Positions 32,372-40,879 of a stretch of 64,000 nucleotides of DNA are shown one piece after another. The stretch is from RHKX01 sp963823275 (GTDB taxonomy: Bacteria; Actinomycetota; Thermoleophilia; Solirubrobacterales; 70-9), in NCBI GenBank assembly GCA_963823275.1, contig CAWGKW010000001.1:1116001-1180000 (forward strand). Direction: 5' to 3'. The notes under the pieces are model-generated. The model did not search any database. It worked only from the letters and a program-made list of their open reading frames with translations, and had not been told where the DNA came from. The position numbers were made by a program, and so were the translations under genes. Within the stretch, counting starts at the first letter, position 1; each line of letters begins with the position of its first letter.

Positions 32372-33715
32372 ATGCCCCGCCCGCCCCTGCCCGAAGGTCC
32401 GTTCCTGGTCGTCGGCCTCGCCCGCTCAGGGGTTGCGGCAGCTGAGGCCCTGATCGCGCGCGGGGAGCGCGTGTACGGCACCGACTCGGGAAATCCTTCG
32501 GATGCGAGCAGGCTTGCGGCGCTCGACGTCGAAATGAAGCTGGATGGCGAAGGCACCGAACTGCTCGACCGCGTGAGCGCCGTGGTCAAGAGCCCCGGCG
32601 TGCCGTCGGATGCAGCGGTGATCGTCGCCGCCCGGGAGGCGGGCAAGATCGTGATCGGGGAGCTCGAGCTGGGTTGGCGCATGCTTGCCAACCGCTTCGT
32701 CGCCGTTACCGGGACCAACGGCAAGACGACCGTCGTCGAGTGGCTTGGGCACGTCTGGCGGGAGGCGGGAGCCCCGGCAGCCGTCGCCGGCAACATCGGC
32801 ACGCCGCTGGCTTCGCTCGCCGGCGCGCTCGACCCTGAGGCCACCGTCGTCTGCGAATGCTCTTCATTCCAGCTCGAGGACTCGGTCGCGTTCGCGCCCG
32901 ATGTGGCGGTGATGCTCAACTTCAGCCCCGACCACCTCGATCGTCACGGAACCCTCGCCGAGTACCTGGATGCAAAGCTGAGGATCTTCGCCAGGCAGGG
33001 CCCCGACGGGATCGCGGTCTTCGATGCCGATGAGCCGGCGCTGCGAGAATCCGGCATTCCCGGCGCCGGACGCCGCGCTCGCTACGGAGTCGAAGCATGC
33101 GGGGGCGGTGACTGCGAGGTGCGCTTCATCGATGGGGCGATCCACGATTCCGACGGCCTCCTCATCGAGCGTTCGGATCTCGGCCTCCTCGGCGAGCACA
33201 ACCTTCGCAACGCGATGGCCGTGGCAACCGCCGCCCTCGCCTCCGGGCTGCCCCGTGACGCCGTGGCGAGCGGCCTGAGAACGTTCGCCGGGCTCCCCCA
33301 TCGGCTCGAGCGGGTCGCCGAGATCGGCGGCGTCGCCTACGTCAACGACTCCAAGGCCACGAACGCAGCCGCTGCCGCGGCGGCCCTCGGAGCCTTCGAG
33401 GGTGGGGTCCACGCGATTCTCGGCGGCAGTCTCAAGGGCGGAGGCTTCGCTGAGCTGGTCGGTCCCGTCGGCGAGCGCTGCGTCGCCTGCTATCTCACCG
33501 GAGAGGCCGAGGAGAGCCTGGCCGCCGACCTCGCCCCGGCGGGGGTTCCGCTTCATCGCTGCGGCACCCTGGAAGCGGCCGTCGCCGAGGCGGCCGGCGC
33601 GGCCCGGGCGGGCCAGACGGTGCTGTTGGCGCCGGCGTGTGCGAGCTTCGATGCCTTCCGCGGCTTCGAGGAGCGCGGCGAGCGCTTCCGCGAGCTGGTC
33701 GGGGGTCTCAGGTGA
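32372..33715 (+). CDS. murD: UDP-N-acetylmuramoylalanine--D-glutamate ligase MurD
   Basis: 447 residues from ATG 32372. An N-terminal Rossmann domain (FLVVGLARSGVAAAEAL) is followed by the P-loop VTGTNGKTTVVEW, ECSSFQLEDS, NFSPDHLDRHG, EHNLRNAMA and NDSKATNAAAA, all typical of MurD. It adds D-glutamate to UDP-MurNAc-L-Ala. It overlaps ftsW by four bases. No convincing ribosome binding site is seen, and a CTAGTC sequence lies close upstream. Confidence 0.95.
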   Translation: MPRPPLPEGPFLVVGLARSGVAAAEALIARGERVYGTDSGNPSDASRLAALDVEMKLDGEGTELLDRVSAVVKSPGVPSDAAVIVAAREAGKIVIGELELGWRMLANRFVAVTGTNGKTTVVEWLGHVWREAGAPAAVAGNIGTPLASLAGALDPEATVVCECSSFQLEDSVAFAPDVAVMLNFSPDHLDRHGTLAEYLDAKLRIFARQGPDGIAVFDADEPALRESGIPGAGRRARYGVEACGGGDCEVRFIDGAIHDSDGLLIERSDLGLLGEHNLRNAMAVATAALASGLPRDAVASGLRTFAGLPHRLERVAEIGGVAYVNDSKATNAAAAAAALGAFEGGVHAILGGSLKGGGFAELVGPVGERCVACYLTGEAEESLAADLAPAGVPLHRCGTLEAAVAEAAGAARAGQTVLLAPACASFDAFRGFEERGERFRELVGGLR

Positions 33716-35067
33716 GCGGCCTGGCGGGGTCGCTTCGCTCGGGGCTGCGGCACAAGGCCGTCAGGCCGAAGGCGCGCACCGGGGACAAGCCGCTCGAGTA
33801 CACGCTCCTGCTGACGGCGACGATGTGCCTGCTCACGTTCGGAGTCGTGATGGTCTTCAGCGCGAGCTCCAGCGCATCGCTGCTCGAGAACGGCGACGGC
33901 CTCTTCTACCTCAAGCGCACCCTGATGTTCGGCGTGTTCGGGCTGATCGCCCTCAAGCTCCTCTCGATGCAGCGGCTCGAGAGCCTGCGCAACCTCACCG
34001 GCGCAATCCTCGTCGGAGCGTTTGCGCTCCTGCTCATCACCAAGGTGATGGGCTCCTCGGCGAATGGTGCGCAGCGCTGGCTCGCCTTCGGGCCGATTCA
34101 GATCCAGGCCTCGGAGATCGCGAAGATCTCGCTGATGCTCTACGGGGCCCACCTGCTCGCCGAGCGTCCGACCATGACCCGCGACCTGCACGGCATGATG
34201 CCGTTCCTCCTGGTCGCCGGCGCCGCTTGCGGCTTGATCGTGCTCGAGCCGGACCTGGGAACCGGGATGGTCACCGCGTTCTCGGTCGCGGCGCTGCTGA
34301 TCGCCGCCGGAGCCAAGATCCGCCACCTGGCGATGATCGCCGGCGCGCTCGCGGTCCTCGTCCTGATCGCCGTGCTCATGGAGCCCTATCGGATGGCGAG
34401 GCTGACCAGCTTCATCGATCCCTCCGCCGACGCCGCCGGCGCCGGCTTCCAGGGCCAGCAGGCCTCGATCGCGCTCGGGTCGGGAGGTTTCTTCGGGGTG
34501 GGCATCGGTGAGAGCGTTCAAAAGGCCTTCTACCTGCCCGAGGCGCACACCGACATGATCGCGGCCGTGATCGGCGAGGAGCTGGGGCTGATCGGCATCT
34601 CGCTGCTCGTCGGCCTCTACATGATGCTCGGGTACGCGGGCTTCCGGACGGCCCAGACCGCACGCGATCGCTACGGTCGGCTGCTCGCCGCCGGATTGAC
34701 GGCGATGATTCTGGTCCAGGCGTCGATCAACCTCTTTGCGGTGATGGGCCTGGCCCCACTGACCGGTGTGACACTCCCATTCGTCTCCTACGGAAACAGC
34801 AGCCTGATCGTCACCCTCGCGGCCGTCGGTCTGCTGCTCAATATCGCCAACGGCGGAACCGCTCGGATGGCCTCCCGACCGGCCTCGAAACGACGCCGTC
34901 AGCTGCGAGTCGTCAGCGGCGGCCGCTCCCGGACACAGCCCAGGGCACCTTCCGCTGCTCAGCGCTCGGCGTCGAGGGGAGCCTCACGTGCCGCGGGTGG
35001 TGATCGCAGCCGGCGGTACGGCGGGACACGTAGTGCCGGCTCTGGCCGTCGCCGACGCGCTCGTTGA
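33712..35067 (+). CDS. ftsW: Peptidoglycan glycosyltransferase FtsW
   Basis: 451 residues from GTG 33712. It is a SEDS-family membrane protein with about ten helices. Motifs GVVMVFSASS, GSSANGAQRWLAFGPIQIQ, ASEIAKISLMLY, EPDLGTGMV, GQQASIALGSGG and TGVTLPFVSYGNSS identify it as FtsW. It polymerises lipid II at the septum with its cognate PBP (FtsI). The basic C-terminal tail is long and its last 80 bases overlap the start of murG. That is unusual and could mean a frameshift near the end. Confidence 0.93.
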   Translation: MSGLAGSLRSGLRHKAVRPKARTGDKPLEYTLLLTATMCLLTFGVVMVFSASSSASLLENGDGLFYLKRTLMFGVFGLIALKLLSMQRLESLRNLTGAILVGAFALLLITKVMGSSANGAQRWLAFGPIQIQASEIAKISLMLYGAHLLAERPTMTRDLHGMMPFLLVAGAACGLIVLEPDLGTGMVTAFSVAALLIAAGAKIRHLAMIAGALAVLVLIAVLMEPYRMARLTSFIDPSADAAGAGFQGQQASIALGSGGFFGVGIGESVQKAFYLPEAHTDMIAAVIGEELGLIGISLLVGLYMMLGYAGFRTAQTARDRYGRLLAAGLTAMILVQASINLFAVMGLAPLTGVTLPFVSYGNSSLIVTLAAVGLLLNIANGGTARMASRPASKRRRQLRVVSGGRSRTQPRAPSAAQRSASRGASRAAGGDRSRRYGGTRSAGSGRRRRAR

Positions 35068-36073
35068 CGAGGGCGCCGAGGTCAGCTTCATCGGCACGCG
35101 CGAGCGGGCCGAGGCCGATCTGGTTCCAGCCGCCGGTTACGAGATCGACTTCATCTCGGTGCGCGGGATCGACCGTCGGAATCCGATCAAGGCCGCCGTG
35201 GCGCTTGGTCGGGCGGGGGCAGCGGTTGGGGTGGTCCGTCGCCTGCTCGCCGAGCGCGGCGCCGACGCGGTCATGGGCGGCGGGGGATACGTTGCCGCGC
35301 CGGCGGGCATCGCCGCCATTTCGATGCGGCTGCCGCTCGTGCTGACCGAGGCCGACAGCCACCTCGGCCTGGCCAACCGGATGCTGGCTCTGCGCGCCCA
35401 TCGAGTCTGCCTCGCGTTTCCGATCCAGGGGCGCGACGGTGATCGCTATCTCGTCACCGGCCGTCCCGTCCCGGCGTCGATCGCCGGCGCGGATCGAGCA
35501 GCCGCGCGAGAGCGGTTCGGGATCGACCCCGACGTGCCGTGCCTGTTGATCTTCGGCGGCAGCCTTGGGGCGCTGCGGATCAACCGGGCCGCCGCCGATT
35601 CGTTCGGATCCGGCGGGCCGGCCGCCGACCGGCCCTTCCACGTTCTCCATATCGCCGGCTCCCGGGACTACCCGGAGATCGAGCCCGAACTGGCGGGAGC
35701 CGCGAGATACACGTTGATCGAGTACCTGCCCGATCTGGCCGACGCGCTCGCCGCCAGCGATCTCGTTCTCTCGCGCTCGGGCGGGTCGGTGTTCGAGCTG
35801 ACGGCCGCCGGCAAGCCCGCCGTCCTGGTCCCGTATCCGCACGCCGCCGCCCGCCATCAGCACGCGAACGCCGAGTGGATGCGGCGGGCCGGAGCCGCTC
35901 GGGTGGTCGAGGACGCGGATCTCGGCCCGGAGCGACTGCTCGCCGAGGTCCAGCCGCTCCTCTCTGACCCGGCTGAGCTCTCCCGGATGGCCGTCGCCTC
36001 CCGGGCGCTGGCGCGGCTCGACGCGGCCGAACTGATCGCTGAAGAGATTCTCACCTCGTGTGGTTCCCGATGA
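34988..36073 (+). CDS. murG: UDP-N-acetylglucosamine--N-acetylmuramyl-(pentapeptide) pyrophosphoryl-undecaprenol GlcNAc transferase MurG
   Basis: 361 residues from GTG 34988. It is a GT-B glycosyltransferase: N-terminal GGTAGHVVPALAVAD, the lipid I-binding region GGGGYVAAPAG, the C-terminal LLIFGGSLGALRINRA and the donor-binding SRSGGSVFELTAAGKP. It converts lipid I to lipid II on the inner membrane face. It overlaps ftsW by 80 bases and murC by four. Confidence 0.95.
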   Translation: MPRVVIAAGGTAGHVVPALAVADALVDEGAEVSFIGTRERAEADLVPAAGYEIDFISVRGIDRRNPIKAAVALGRAGAAVGVVRRLLAERGADAVMGGGGYVAAPAGIAAISMRLPLVLTEADSHLGLANRMLALRAHRVCLAFPIQGRDGDRYLVTGRPVPASIAGADRAAARERFGIDPDVPCLLIFGGSLGALRINRAAADSFGSGGPAADRPFHVLHIAGSRDYPEIEPELAGAARYTLIEYLPDLADALAASDLVLSRSGGSVFELTAAGKPAVLVPYPHAAARHQHANAEWMRRAGAARVVEDADLGPERLLAEVQPLLSDPAELSRMAVASRALARLDAAELIAEEILTSCGSR

Positions 36074-37506
36074 ACGCCGATGCCGCCCACCCAACTGGGC
36101 CTCGCCCCCTTCACTTCATCGCAATCGGCGGTGCCGGGATGAGTGGCCTGGCGTTGGTCTGCCATGCGCTCGGGTACCGCGTCGGTGGCTCCGACCGGTC
36201 CGAGTCGGCCCACATCGATCGGCTCAGGGGGGCCGGCATCGAGCCGGTGATCGGCCACGACCCCGAGTCCGTCGCCGCCGACGCCGACGTGATCGTCTCG
36301 ACCGCAATCCCGTCCGACAACGTCGAGCTGAGGCGAGCCGAGGAGCGCGGGCAGCGGGTCATGCATCGGAGTGAGCTTCTGGCCGAGATCTGCGGGCGCA
36401 AGCGGCTGATCGCGGTCGCCGGCGCTCATGGCAAGACCACGACCTCGGGGATGATCAGCCATGCGCTGGCCGCTGCCGGGGCTGAGCCCGCGTTCCTGCT
36501 CGGTGGCGATCTGCCCGGCGCCGGGCAGGACGGCACCCCCGCCAACGCGCGCTGGGGGGCGTCGGACTGGGTGATCGCCGAGGCCGACGAGAGCGACGGG
36601 AGCTTCATCGAGCTGAGTCCCGAGGTGGCCGTCGTCACCAACCTGGAGCTCGACCATCACTCACACTGGAGCGGGGAGGCGGAGCTGATCGACGCCTTCG
36701 CCGCCTTCGCCGAGCGTGCCGCCGTCGTCGTGCGCCCGGCCGAGACGCGTCTGGCGGCCCTCGACGGGGCCGGAGCGGTGCTCGGCTTCGCGGTGGCCCC
36801 CCCACCGGGTGCCGGCGCCGGAACCCCCGCGGCCCTGCTCGCAGCCGACGTCGTCGCCGATCGAGGCGGCAGCCGTTTCGTCGTCAGCTCCGAGGCGATC
36901 GGCGAACACCAGGTCCGTCTGTCGGTCCCCGGCCGCCACAACGTCGCCAACGCCACGGCGGCGATCGGCGCCATGCTGAGCGCCCTCGAGCTCGACTCCG
37001 GGCTGCCGCCGATCGCAGAGCTGATCGCGGCGCTGGAGAGCTTCCCGGGCATGGCCCGCCGCCTCGAGCGCAAGGGAACGCGTTCCGGGGCGGTCATCTA
37101 CGACGACTACGCCCACCATCCGACCGAGGTCGCGGCCTCGCTCGCCGCGCTTCGCGAGCTCTCGCCCGGGCGGTTGATCGCCGTCTTCCAGCCTCACCTC
37201 TATTCCCGCACCAAGGCCCTGGCATCGAGGTTCGGCCGGGCGCTGAGCGCCGCCGACGAGATCGGTGTCCTGGACGTGTACCCGGCCCGTGAGGAGCCGG
37301 TTGGACCGCTGGCCGGGGTCAGCGGTCTCGATGTCGCGGAGGCCGCCGCAGACGCCGCCCCGGGCCGCCCGGTCTGGTGGCTGGGTGACCTCGACCGCGC
37401 CGAGAGCCTTCTCGCCCAGCACCTCGGCGAGGGCGACCTGCTGGTGACGGTCGGTGCCGGGGACGTGTATCGGCTTGGCGAGAGGCTCGTCGGAGGGGTG
37501 GAATGA
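36070..37506 (+). CDS. murC: UDP-N-acetylmuramate--L-alanine ligase MurC
   Basis: 478 residues from ATG 36070 (overlapping the murG stop). Rossmann motif FIAIGGAGMSGLALV, P-loop VAGAHGKTTTSGM, ADESDGSFIEL, NLELDHHSHW and YDDYAHHPTEVAASL mark MurC. It starts peptide synthesis by adding L-Ala to UDP-MurNAc. A Pro/Gly-rich insertion (about residues 243-255) is a local variation. MurC and MurB are separate genes here, not fused. Confidence 0.95.
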   Translation: MNADAAHPTGPRPLHFIAIGGAGMSGLALVCHALGYRVGGSDRSESAHIDRLRGAGIEPVIGHDPESVAADADVIVSTAIPSDNVELRRAEERGQRVMHRSELLAEICGRKRLIAVAGAHGKTTTSGMISHALAAAGAEPAFLLGGDLPGAGQDGTPANARWGASDWVIAEADESDGSFIELSPEVAVVTNLELDHHSHWSGEAELIDAFAAFAERAAVVVRPAETRLAALDGAGAVLGFAVAPPPGAGAGTPAALLAADVVADRGGSRFVVSSEAIGEHQVRLSVPGRHNVANATAAIGAMLSALELDSGLPPIAELIAALESFPGMARRLERKGTRSGAVIYDDYAHHPTEVAASLAALRELSPGRLIAVFQPHLYSRTKALASRFGRALSAADEIGVLDVYPAREEPVGPLAGVSGLDVAEAAADAAPGRPVWWLGDLDRAESLLAQHLGEGDLLVTVGAGDVYRLGERLVGGVE

Positions 37507-38417
37507 GAGCGCCGGAGGCAATCGAGCCGGACTTCGACCTGGCGCGCCTGACCACCGTCAGGGCGGGCGGTCACGCTGACCTCTTCGCCCGCGTCGGCGA
37601 TGAGGAGGGGCTGGTCGAGCTGCTCGCCTACGCCGCCGATATGGGCTCGGCGGTAGGAGTGGTGGGCTCGGGATCGAACCTTCTCGTATCGGACGATGGT
37701 TTCAGAGGGCTTGTCCTCAAACTCGATGGTGAGCTGGCGCGGATCGAACGCGACGGCGAGCGGCTTCTCTGTGGCGCCGGCGTTCGCCTGCCCTCGGCGG
37801 CGGCCAAGGCCGCGGGCTGGGGGCTCACGGGCCTCGAGTTCGGCGTCAACATCCCGGGAACCGTGGGCGGGGCCGTGCGGATGAACGCCAATGCCTACGG
37901 CGGCGAGCTGGCGCGGACCCTCGATTGGGTTTCGATCTGCACCGCCTCGGGGACGGAGCGGCGGACGCCCGACCAGCTCGGCTTCTCCTACCGCCACTCC
38001 AATCTCGGAGACGGCGAGGTGGTCTCTCGCGCCCAGTTCGTCCTCGCCCCGTCGGACCCGGACGCGGTCAGGGCGACGCTGGCCACGATGAGGGCGAAGC
38101 GTCGCGAGGCGCAGCCTTCGGGCATCAAGACCTTCGGATCGACGTTCAAGAACCCCGATGACGAACGCGCTGACGGCAGGTCTTCGGGGCAGCTCCTCGA
38201 CGCGGCAGGCTGCCGCGGCCTGAAGATCGGGGGCGCGAGCTTCTCGGCCAAGCACGCCAACTTCGTGGAGAACGACGGCAGTGCCACGACCGCGGACATC
38301 CTCGAGCTGATGGCGGAGGGGCGTCGCCGCGTCCACGCGCTGACCGGCGTCGTGCTCGAGCCCGAGGTCCAGGTGCTCGGCGAGGTCGAGTGGCCGGCCG
38401 GATGGGACCTGAGCTGA
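37503..38417 (+). CDS. murB: UDP-N-acetylenolpyruvoylglucosamine reductase MurB
   Basis: 304 residues. The FAD-binding region includes TTVRAGGHADLF and GSGSNLLVSDDGFRG, then GTVGGAVRMNANAYGGE, the SYRHSNL segment with the Tyr/Arg active site region, and GSTFKNP followed later by HANFVENDGSAT. These are typical of the type IIa-like MurB fold of actinobacteria. It reduces the enolpyruvyl group to lactyl, completing UDP-MurNAc. Starts and stops overlap both neighbours. Confidence 0.94.
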   Translation: MRAPEAIEPDFDLARLTTVRAGGHADLFARVGDEEGLVELLAYAADMGSAVGVVGSGSNLLVSDDGFRGLVLKLDGELARIERDGERLLCGAGVRLPSAAAKAAGWGLTGLEFGVNIPGTVGGAVRMNANAYGGELARTLDWVSICTASGTERRTPDQLGFSYRHSNLGDGEVVSRAQFVLAPSDPDAVRATLATMRAKRREAQPSGIKTFGSTFKNPDDERADGRSSGQLLDAAGCRGLKIGGASFSAKHANFVENDGSATTADILELMAEGRRRVHALTGVVLEPEVQVLGEVEWPAGWDLS

Positions 38418-39214
38418 TGCCCGCACGAGCGATCAGAGGACCGAGGCGGAGTCGCACCCGCGGCGGCTCCAGAGCCCGCCCCGCCCGCTCGAAGCGCTTC
38501 CGCTCCTCGTCGGCGACGACCTCGAGGTGGCGAGCCTGGCGCAGACGGGTCCTCGCCGCGGTGATCGTGCTCGGCGCCCTGCTGGCCGGCTACATGCTCT
38601 GGTTTCGGGATTCCTCATTCGTCGCGGTCGAGCGGGTCGAGGTGACGGGCGCCGATCTCTCCCCCGACGTGGAGAGACGCCTGAGCGAGGCGGCCATCGG
38701 TCTCAGCACGCTTCATCTCGACCGATCGACGCTCGATGCCGCCGTCGCCGACGACCCGTCCGTGGTGGCGCTCAAGATCGACACCGACTTCCCCCATGGC
38801 CTGACCCTCGACGTCGAGAGCCGGACGCCCGCCGGATGGCTCGCGACCGACGGTGGCGCGCTGGTGGCAGCGGACGGCATCGTCCTCGCGACCGACGTGG
38901 AGCGTCCTGAGGGCGTGCCGACCATCGAGGGCGACTCCTCCAGCCTGGCGGGACGGGCTGACGGCAGGTCGCTGGCCGCCGCCAGGGTGCTCGGGGCAGT
39001 CCCCGGACCGCTGCAGCCCGAGGTCGCCAACGCGCGGGTCGATGATGAGTACGGGGTCGTCGTCGAGGTCACGGGCGGGATCGAACTGCGGTTCGGGGCA
39101 CCGGTCAACGCCGAAAAGAAGTGGCGCGCCGCGACCGCGGTGCTGGCCGATCCGAGCCTGACCAGCGCCACCTACATCGACCTCTCCGTGCCCTCCAGAC
39201 CGGTCGTCGGATAG
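38417..39214 (+). CDS. ftsQ: Cell division protein FtsQ
   Basis: 265 residues from ATG 38417 (TGATG overlap with murB). A strongly basic cytoplasmic tail (about 1-45) precedes one membrane helix (VLAAVIVLGALLAGYML), a POTRA domain starting VAVERVEVTGADLSPDVE, and the FtsQ/DivIB beta domain (TPAGWLATDGGALVAADG). It acts as a scaffold of the divisome with the FtsL/FtsB proteins. It is the last gene before ftsZ, which has its own promoter region. Confidence 0.88.
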   Translation: MPARAIRGPRRSRTRGGSRARPARSKRFRSSSATTSRWRAWRRRVLAAVIVLGALLAGYMLWFRDSSFVAVERVEVTGADLSPDVERRLSEAAIGLSTLHLDRSTLDAAVADDPSVVALKIDTDFPHGLTLDVESRTPAGWLATDGGALVAADGIVLATDVERPEGVPTIEGDSSSLAGRADGRSLAAARVLGAVPGPLQPEVANARVDDEYGVVVEVTGGIELRFGAPVNAEKKWRAATAVLADPSLTSATYIDLSVPSRPVVG

Positions 39215-39227
39215 GGCCTTCGAGACC

Positions 39228-39372
39228 CTCAACCCACCCCTGAGGGATGGGAAACTCTCAACCCGCGGTTGAGACAGCGATCTTGCAGAGCGACTAGGGT
39301 GACGTTGACACGCACCCACTTGTGACTTACTTTTCCTGGAGTTTGCGGGTGAGGAGCGCGCAAACTCTCAAC
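39228..39372 (+). promoter_or_regulatory. Repeat-rich ftsZ upstream region with CTCAAC/GTTGAG motifs
   Basis: CTCAAC occurs at 39228, 39257 and 39367 and as its complement GTTGAG at 39268. The pair at 39256-39274 forms an inverted repeat (TCTCAAC, five bases, GTTGAGA). The 11-mer AAACTCTCAAC is present at 39252 and again exactly 110 bases later at 39362. A nine-base-pair hairpin (39339-39347 with 39359-39367) lies downstream of the promoter. These look like protein binding sites plus an RNA hairpin that control ftsZ. Confidence 0.5.
39305..39333 (+). promoter_or_regulatory. ftsZ promoter
   Basis: A perfect -35 TTGACA (39305-39310), a 17-base spacer and -10 TACTTT (39328-39333). It would give a 5' leader of about 80 bases before ATG 39420, long enough to hold the hairpin at 39339-39367. 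Confidence 0.65.
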
Positions 39373-39419
39373 TATTACTCAAGCTCCGGACGGAACAGAG
39401 AAAGGCGTGTGAAGCTCAG

Positions 39420-40502
39420 ATGGAGGCTTCCAGTTACCTGGCGGTGATCAAGGTCGTCGGCGCGGGCGGCGGTGGCACCAACGCGGTGTCCCGGATGGTC
39501 GATGCCGGGCTCAAGGGCGTTGAGTTCCTCGCCGTCAACACGGATGCCCAGGCTCTGCGCTCCTGTGAGGCCGACGTCAAGCTGGCGATCGGCCAGGAGC
39601 TGACGAGAGGGCTCGGGGCGGGTGGCCAGCCCGAGGTCGGAGCCGGCGCCGCGGCCGAGAGCCGGGACGACATCAAGGAGGCGCTCAAGGGCGCCGACAT
39701 GGTCTTCGTCACCGCCGGCGAGGGCGGCGGGACCGGGACCGGTGCGGCGCCGGTCATCGCCGAGATCGCCAAGCAGGAAATCGGTGCGCTGACGGTCGGC
39801 GTCGTCACCAAGCCGTTCGAGTTCGAGGGTTCGCGCCGCATGCAACAGGCGCTCGACGGGATCGAGAAGCTCCGCAACGAGGTCGACACCCTGATCATCG
39901 TCCCGAACGAGAAGCTGCTCAACATCGTCGAGCGGCGCGAGCCGATCAGCGACGCATTCCGCAAGGCCGACGACATCCTTCGGCAGGGCGTTCAGGGCAT
40001 CACCGACCTGATCACGGTCCCCGGCCTGATCAACCTCGACTTCGCCGACGTCCGGGCGATCATGGCCGATGCCGGTTCCGCGCTCATGGGCATCGGCAAT
40101 TCCTCCGGCGAGAGTCGCGCGGGCGAGGCCGCCAAGGAGGCGATCTCCTCACCGCTGCTCGAATCCGCCATCGACGGCGCAACGGGCATGCTGCTCAACA
40201 TCACCGGCGGCGAGGACATGGGCCTCTTCGAGGTCAACGAGGCTGCCGAGGTCGTCAGCAGCACTGCCGACAAGGGCGCCAACATCATCTTCGGCGCCGT
40301 TGTCGACAACACGATGGGCGACGAGCTTCGGGTCACCGTCATCGCCACTGGCTTCGAGGGCTTCGAGATGCTCGCCCGCCGGCCGGCCGAGGTTCGGCGG
40401 CGTAGTCGCCGACGTGGCGTCCAGCCGCCGAGCGACCGCGAGATCAGATCACTCGAACTCTCCGACGACGACATCGACATCCCGCCGTTTCTCCGCAACT
40501 AG
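39420..40502 (+). CDS. ftsZ: Cell division protein FtsZ
   Basis: 360 residues. The tubulin-like GTPase motif GAGGGGTNAVSRM, the signature GGGTGTGAAP (about 103-112), the NTDAQAL loop, VPNEKLL and the T7 synergy loop NLDFADVRAIM are intact. The C-terminal linker is short (about 35 residues) and ends in DIDIPPFLRN, the conserved tail that binds partners such as SepF. ftsA is absent from the cluster, as in other actinobacteria, and sepF is not in this window. FtsZ polymerises into the septal ring. Confidence 0.97.
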   Translation: MEASSYLAVIKVVGAGGGGTNAVSRMVDAGLKGVEFLAVNTDAQALRSCEADVKLAIGQELTRGLGAGGQPEVGAGAAAESRDDIKEALKGADMVFVTAGEGGGTGTGAAPVIAEIAKQEIGALTVGVVTKPFEFEGSRRMQQALDGIEKLRNEVDTLIIVPNEKLLNIVERREPISDAFRKADDILRQGVQGITDLITVPGLINLDFADVRAIMADAGSALMGIGNSSGESRAGEAAKEAISSPLLESAIDGATGMLLNITGGEDMGLFEVNEAAEVVSSTADKGANIIFGAVVDNTMGDELRVTVIATGFEGFEMLARRPAEVRRRSRRRGVQPPSDREIRSLELSDDDIDIPPFLRN

Positions 40503-40879
40503 GGGGCGTTCGGCGCGGGGCTCTTCGGCGGGCCCGCCGGGGGGGCGGGGATTTGTGTGGCTCGCCGAGAGACTCGCCGGCCGGTGAGAGTTGGTGGGGC
40601 TGGGGAGCGGGGACTCGGGAGGTCGATCACCGTTCGTTCGCCCGCCGACGGATTTCTTCAATCGGTCGTGTGATCGTGTTCCCTCAGGGGTAGCAATGAC
40701 ACGACCGATGGCCCACGCTCACCGATCGCGCCTTGGGTCCGTCCTCGGAAACGCTGATCCGCGGGTGGCGCGGGCGTGGGCCGACATTTCCCGAGCGTCA
40801 GCGAGCGGGGCGCGGCGTACCCCCGAGGGGGACCGCGGTCTGGCGCTTCCGCCGGGAGCGGGCCTGGAGCGCCAACCGG
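40503..40879. other. Intergenic region after ftsZ with a symmetric inverted repeat
   Basis: No convincing gene. A 14-base GC palindrome (CGGCGGGCCCGCCG, 40526-40539) could be a weak terminator. Further on, ATCGGTCGTGT (40661-40671) is perfectly repeated in inverted form at 40699-40709. The 27 bases between them consist of nine unpaired bases, a CCC-TCA-GGG mini-hairpin and nine more unpaired bases, a symmetric layout. It may be an ftsZ transcript end structure, an operator or a small structured RNA. Confidence 0.45.

Noticed and set aside
40526..40539. GC palindrome as an ftsZ terminator
   Set aside because: It has no loop or U-tract and is just as likely in DNA of this composition. It is mentioned only within the intergenic entry.
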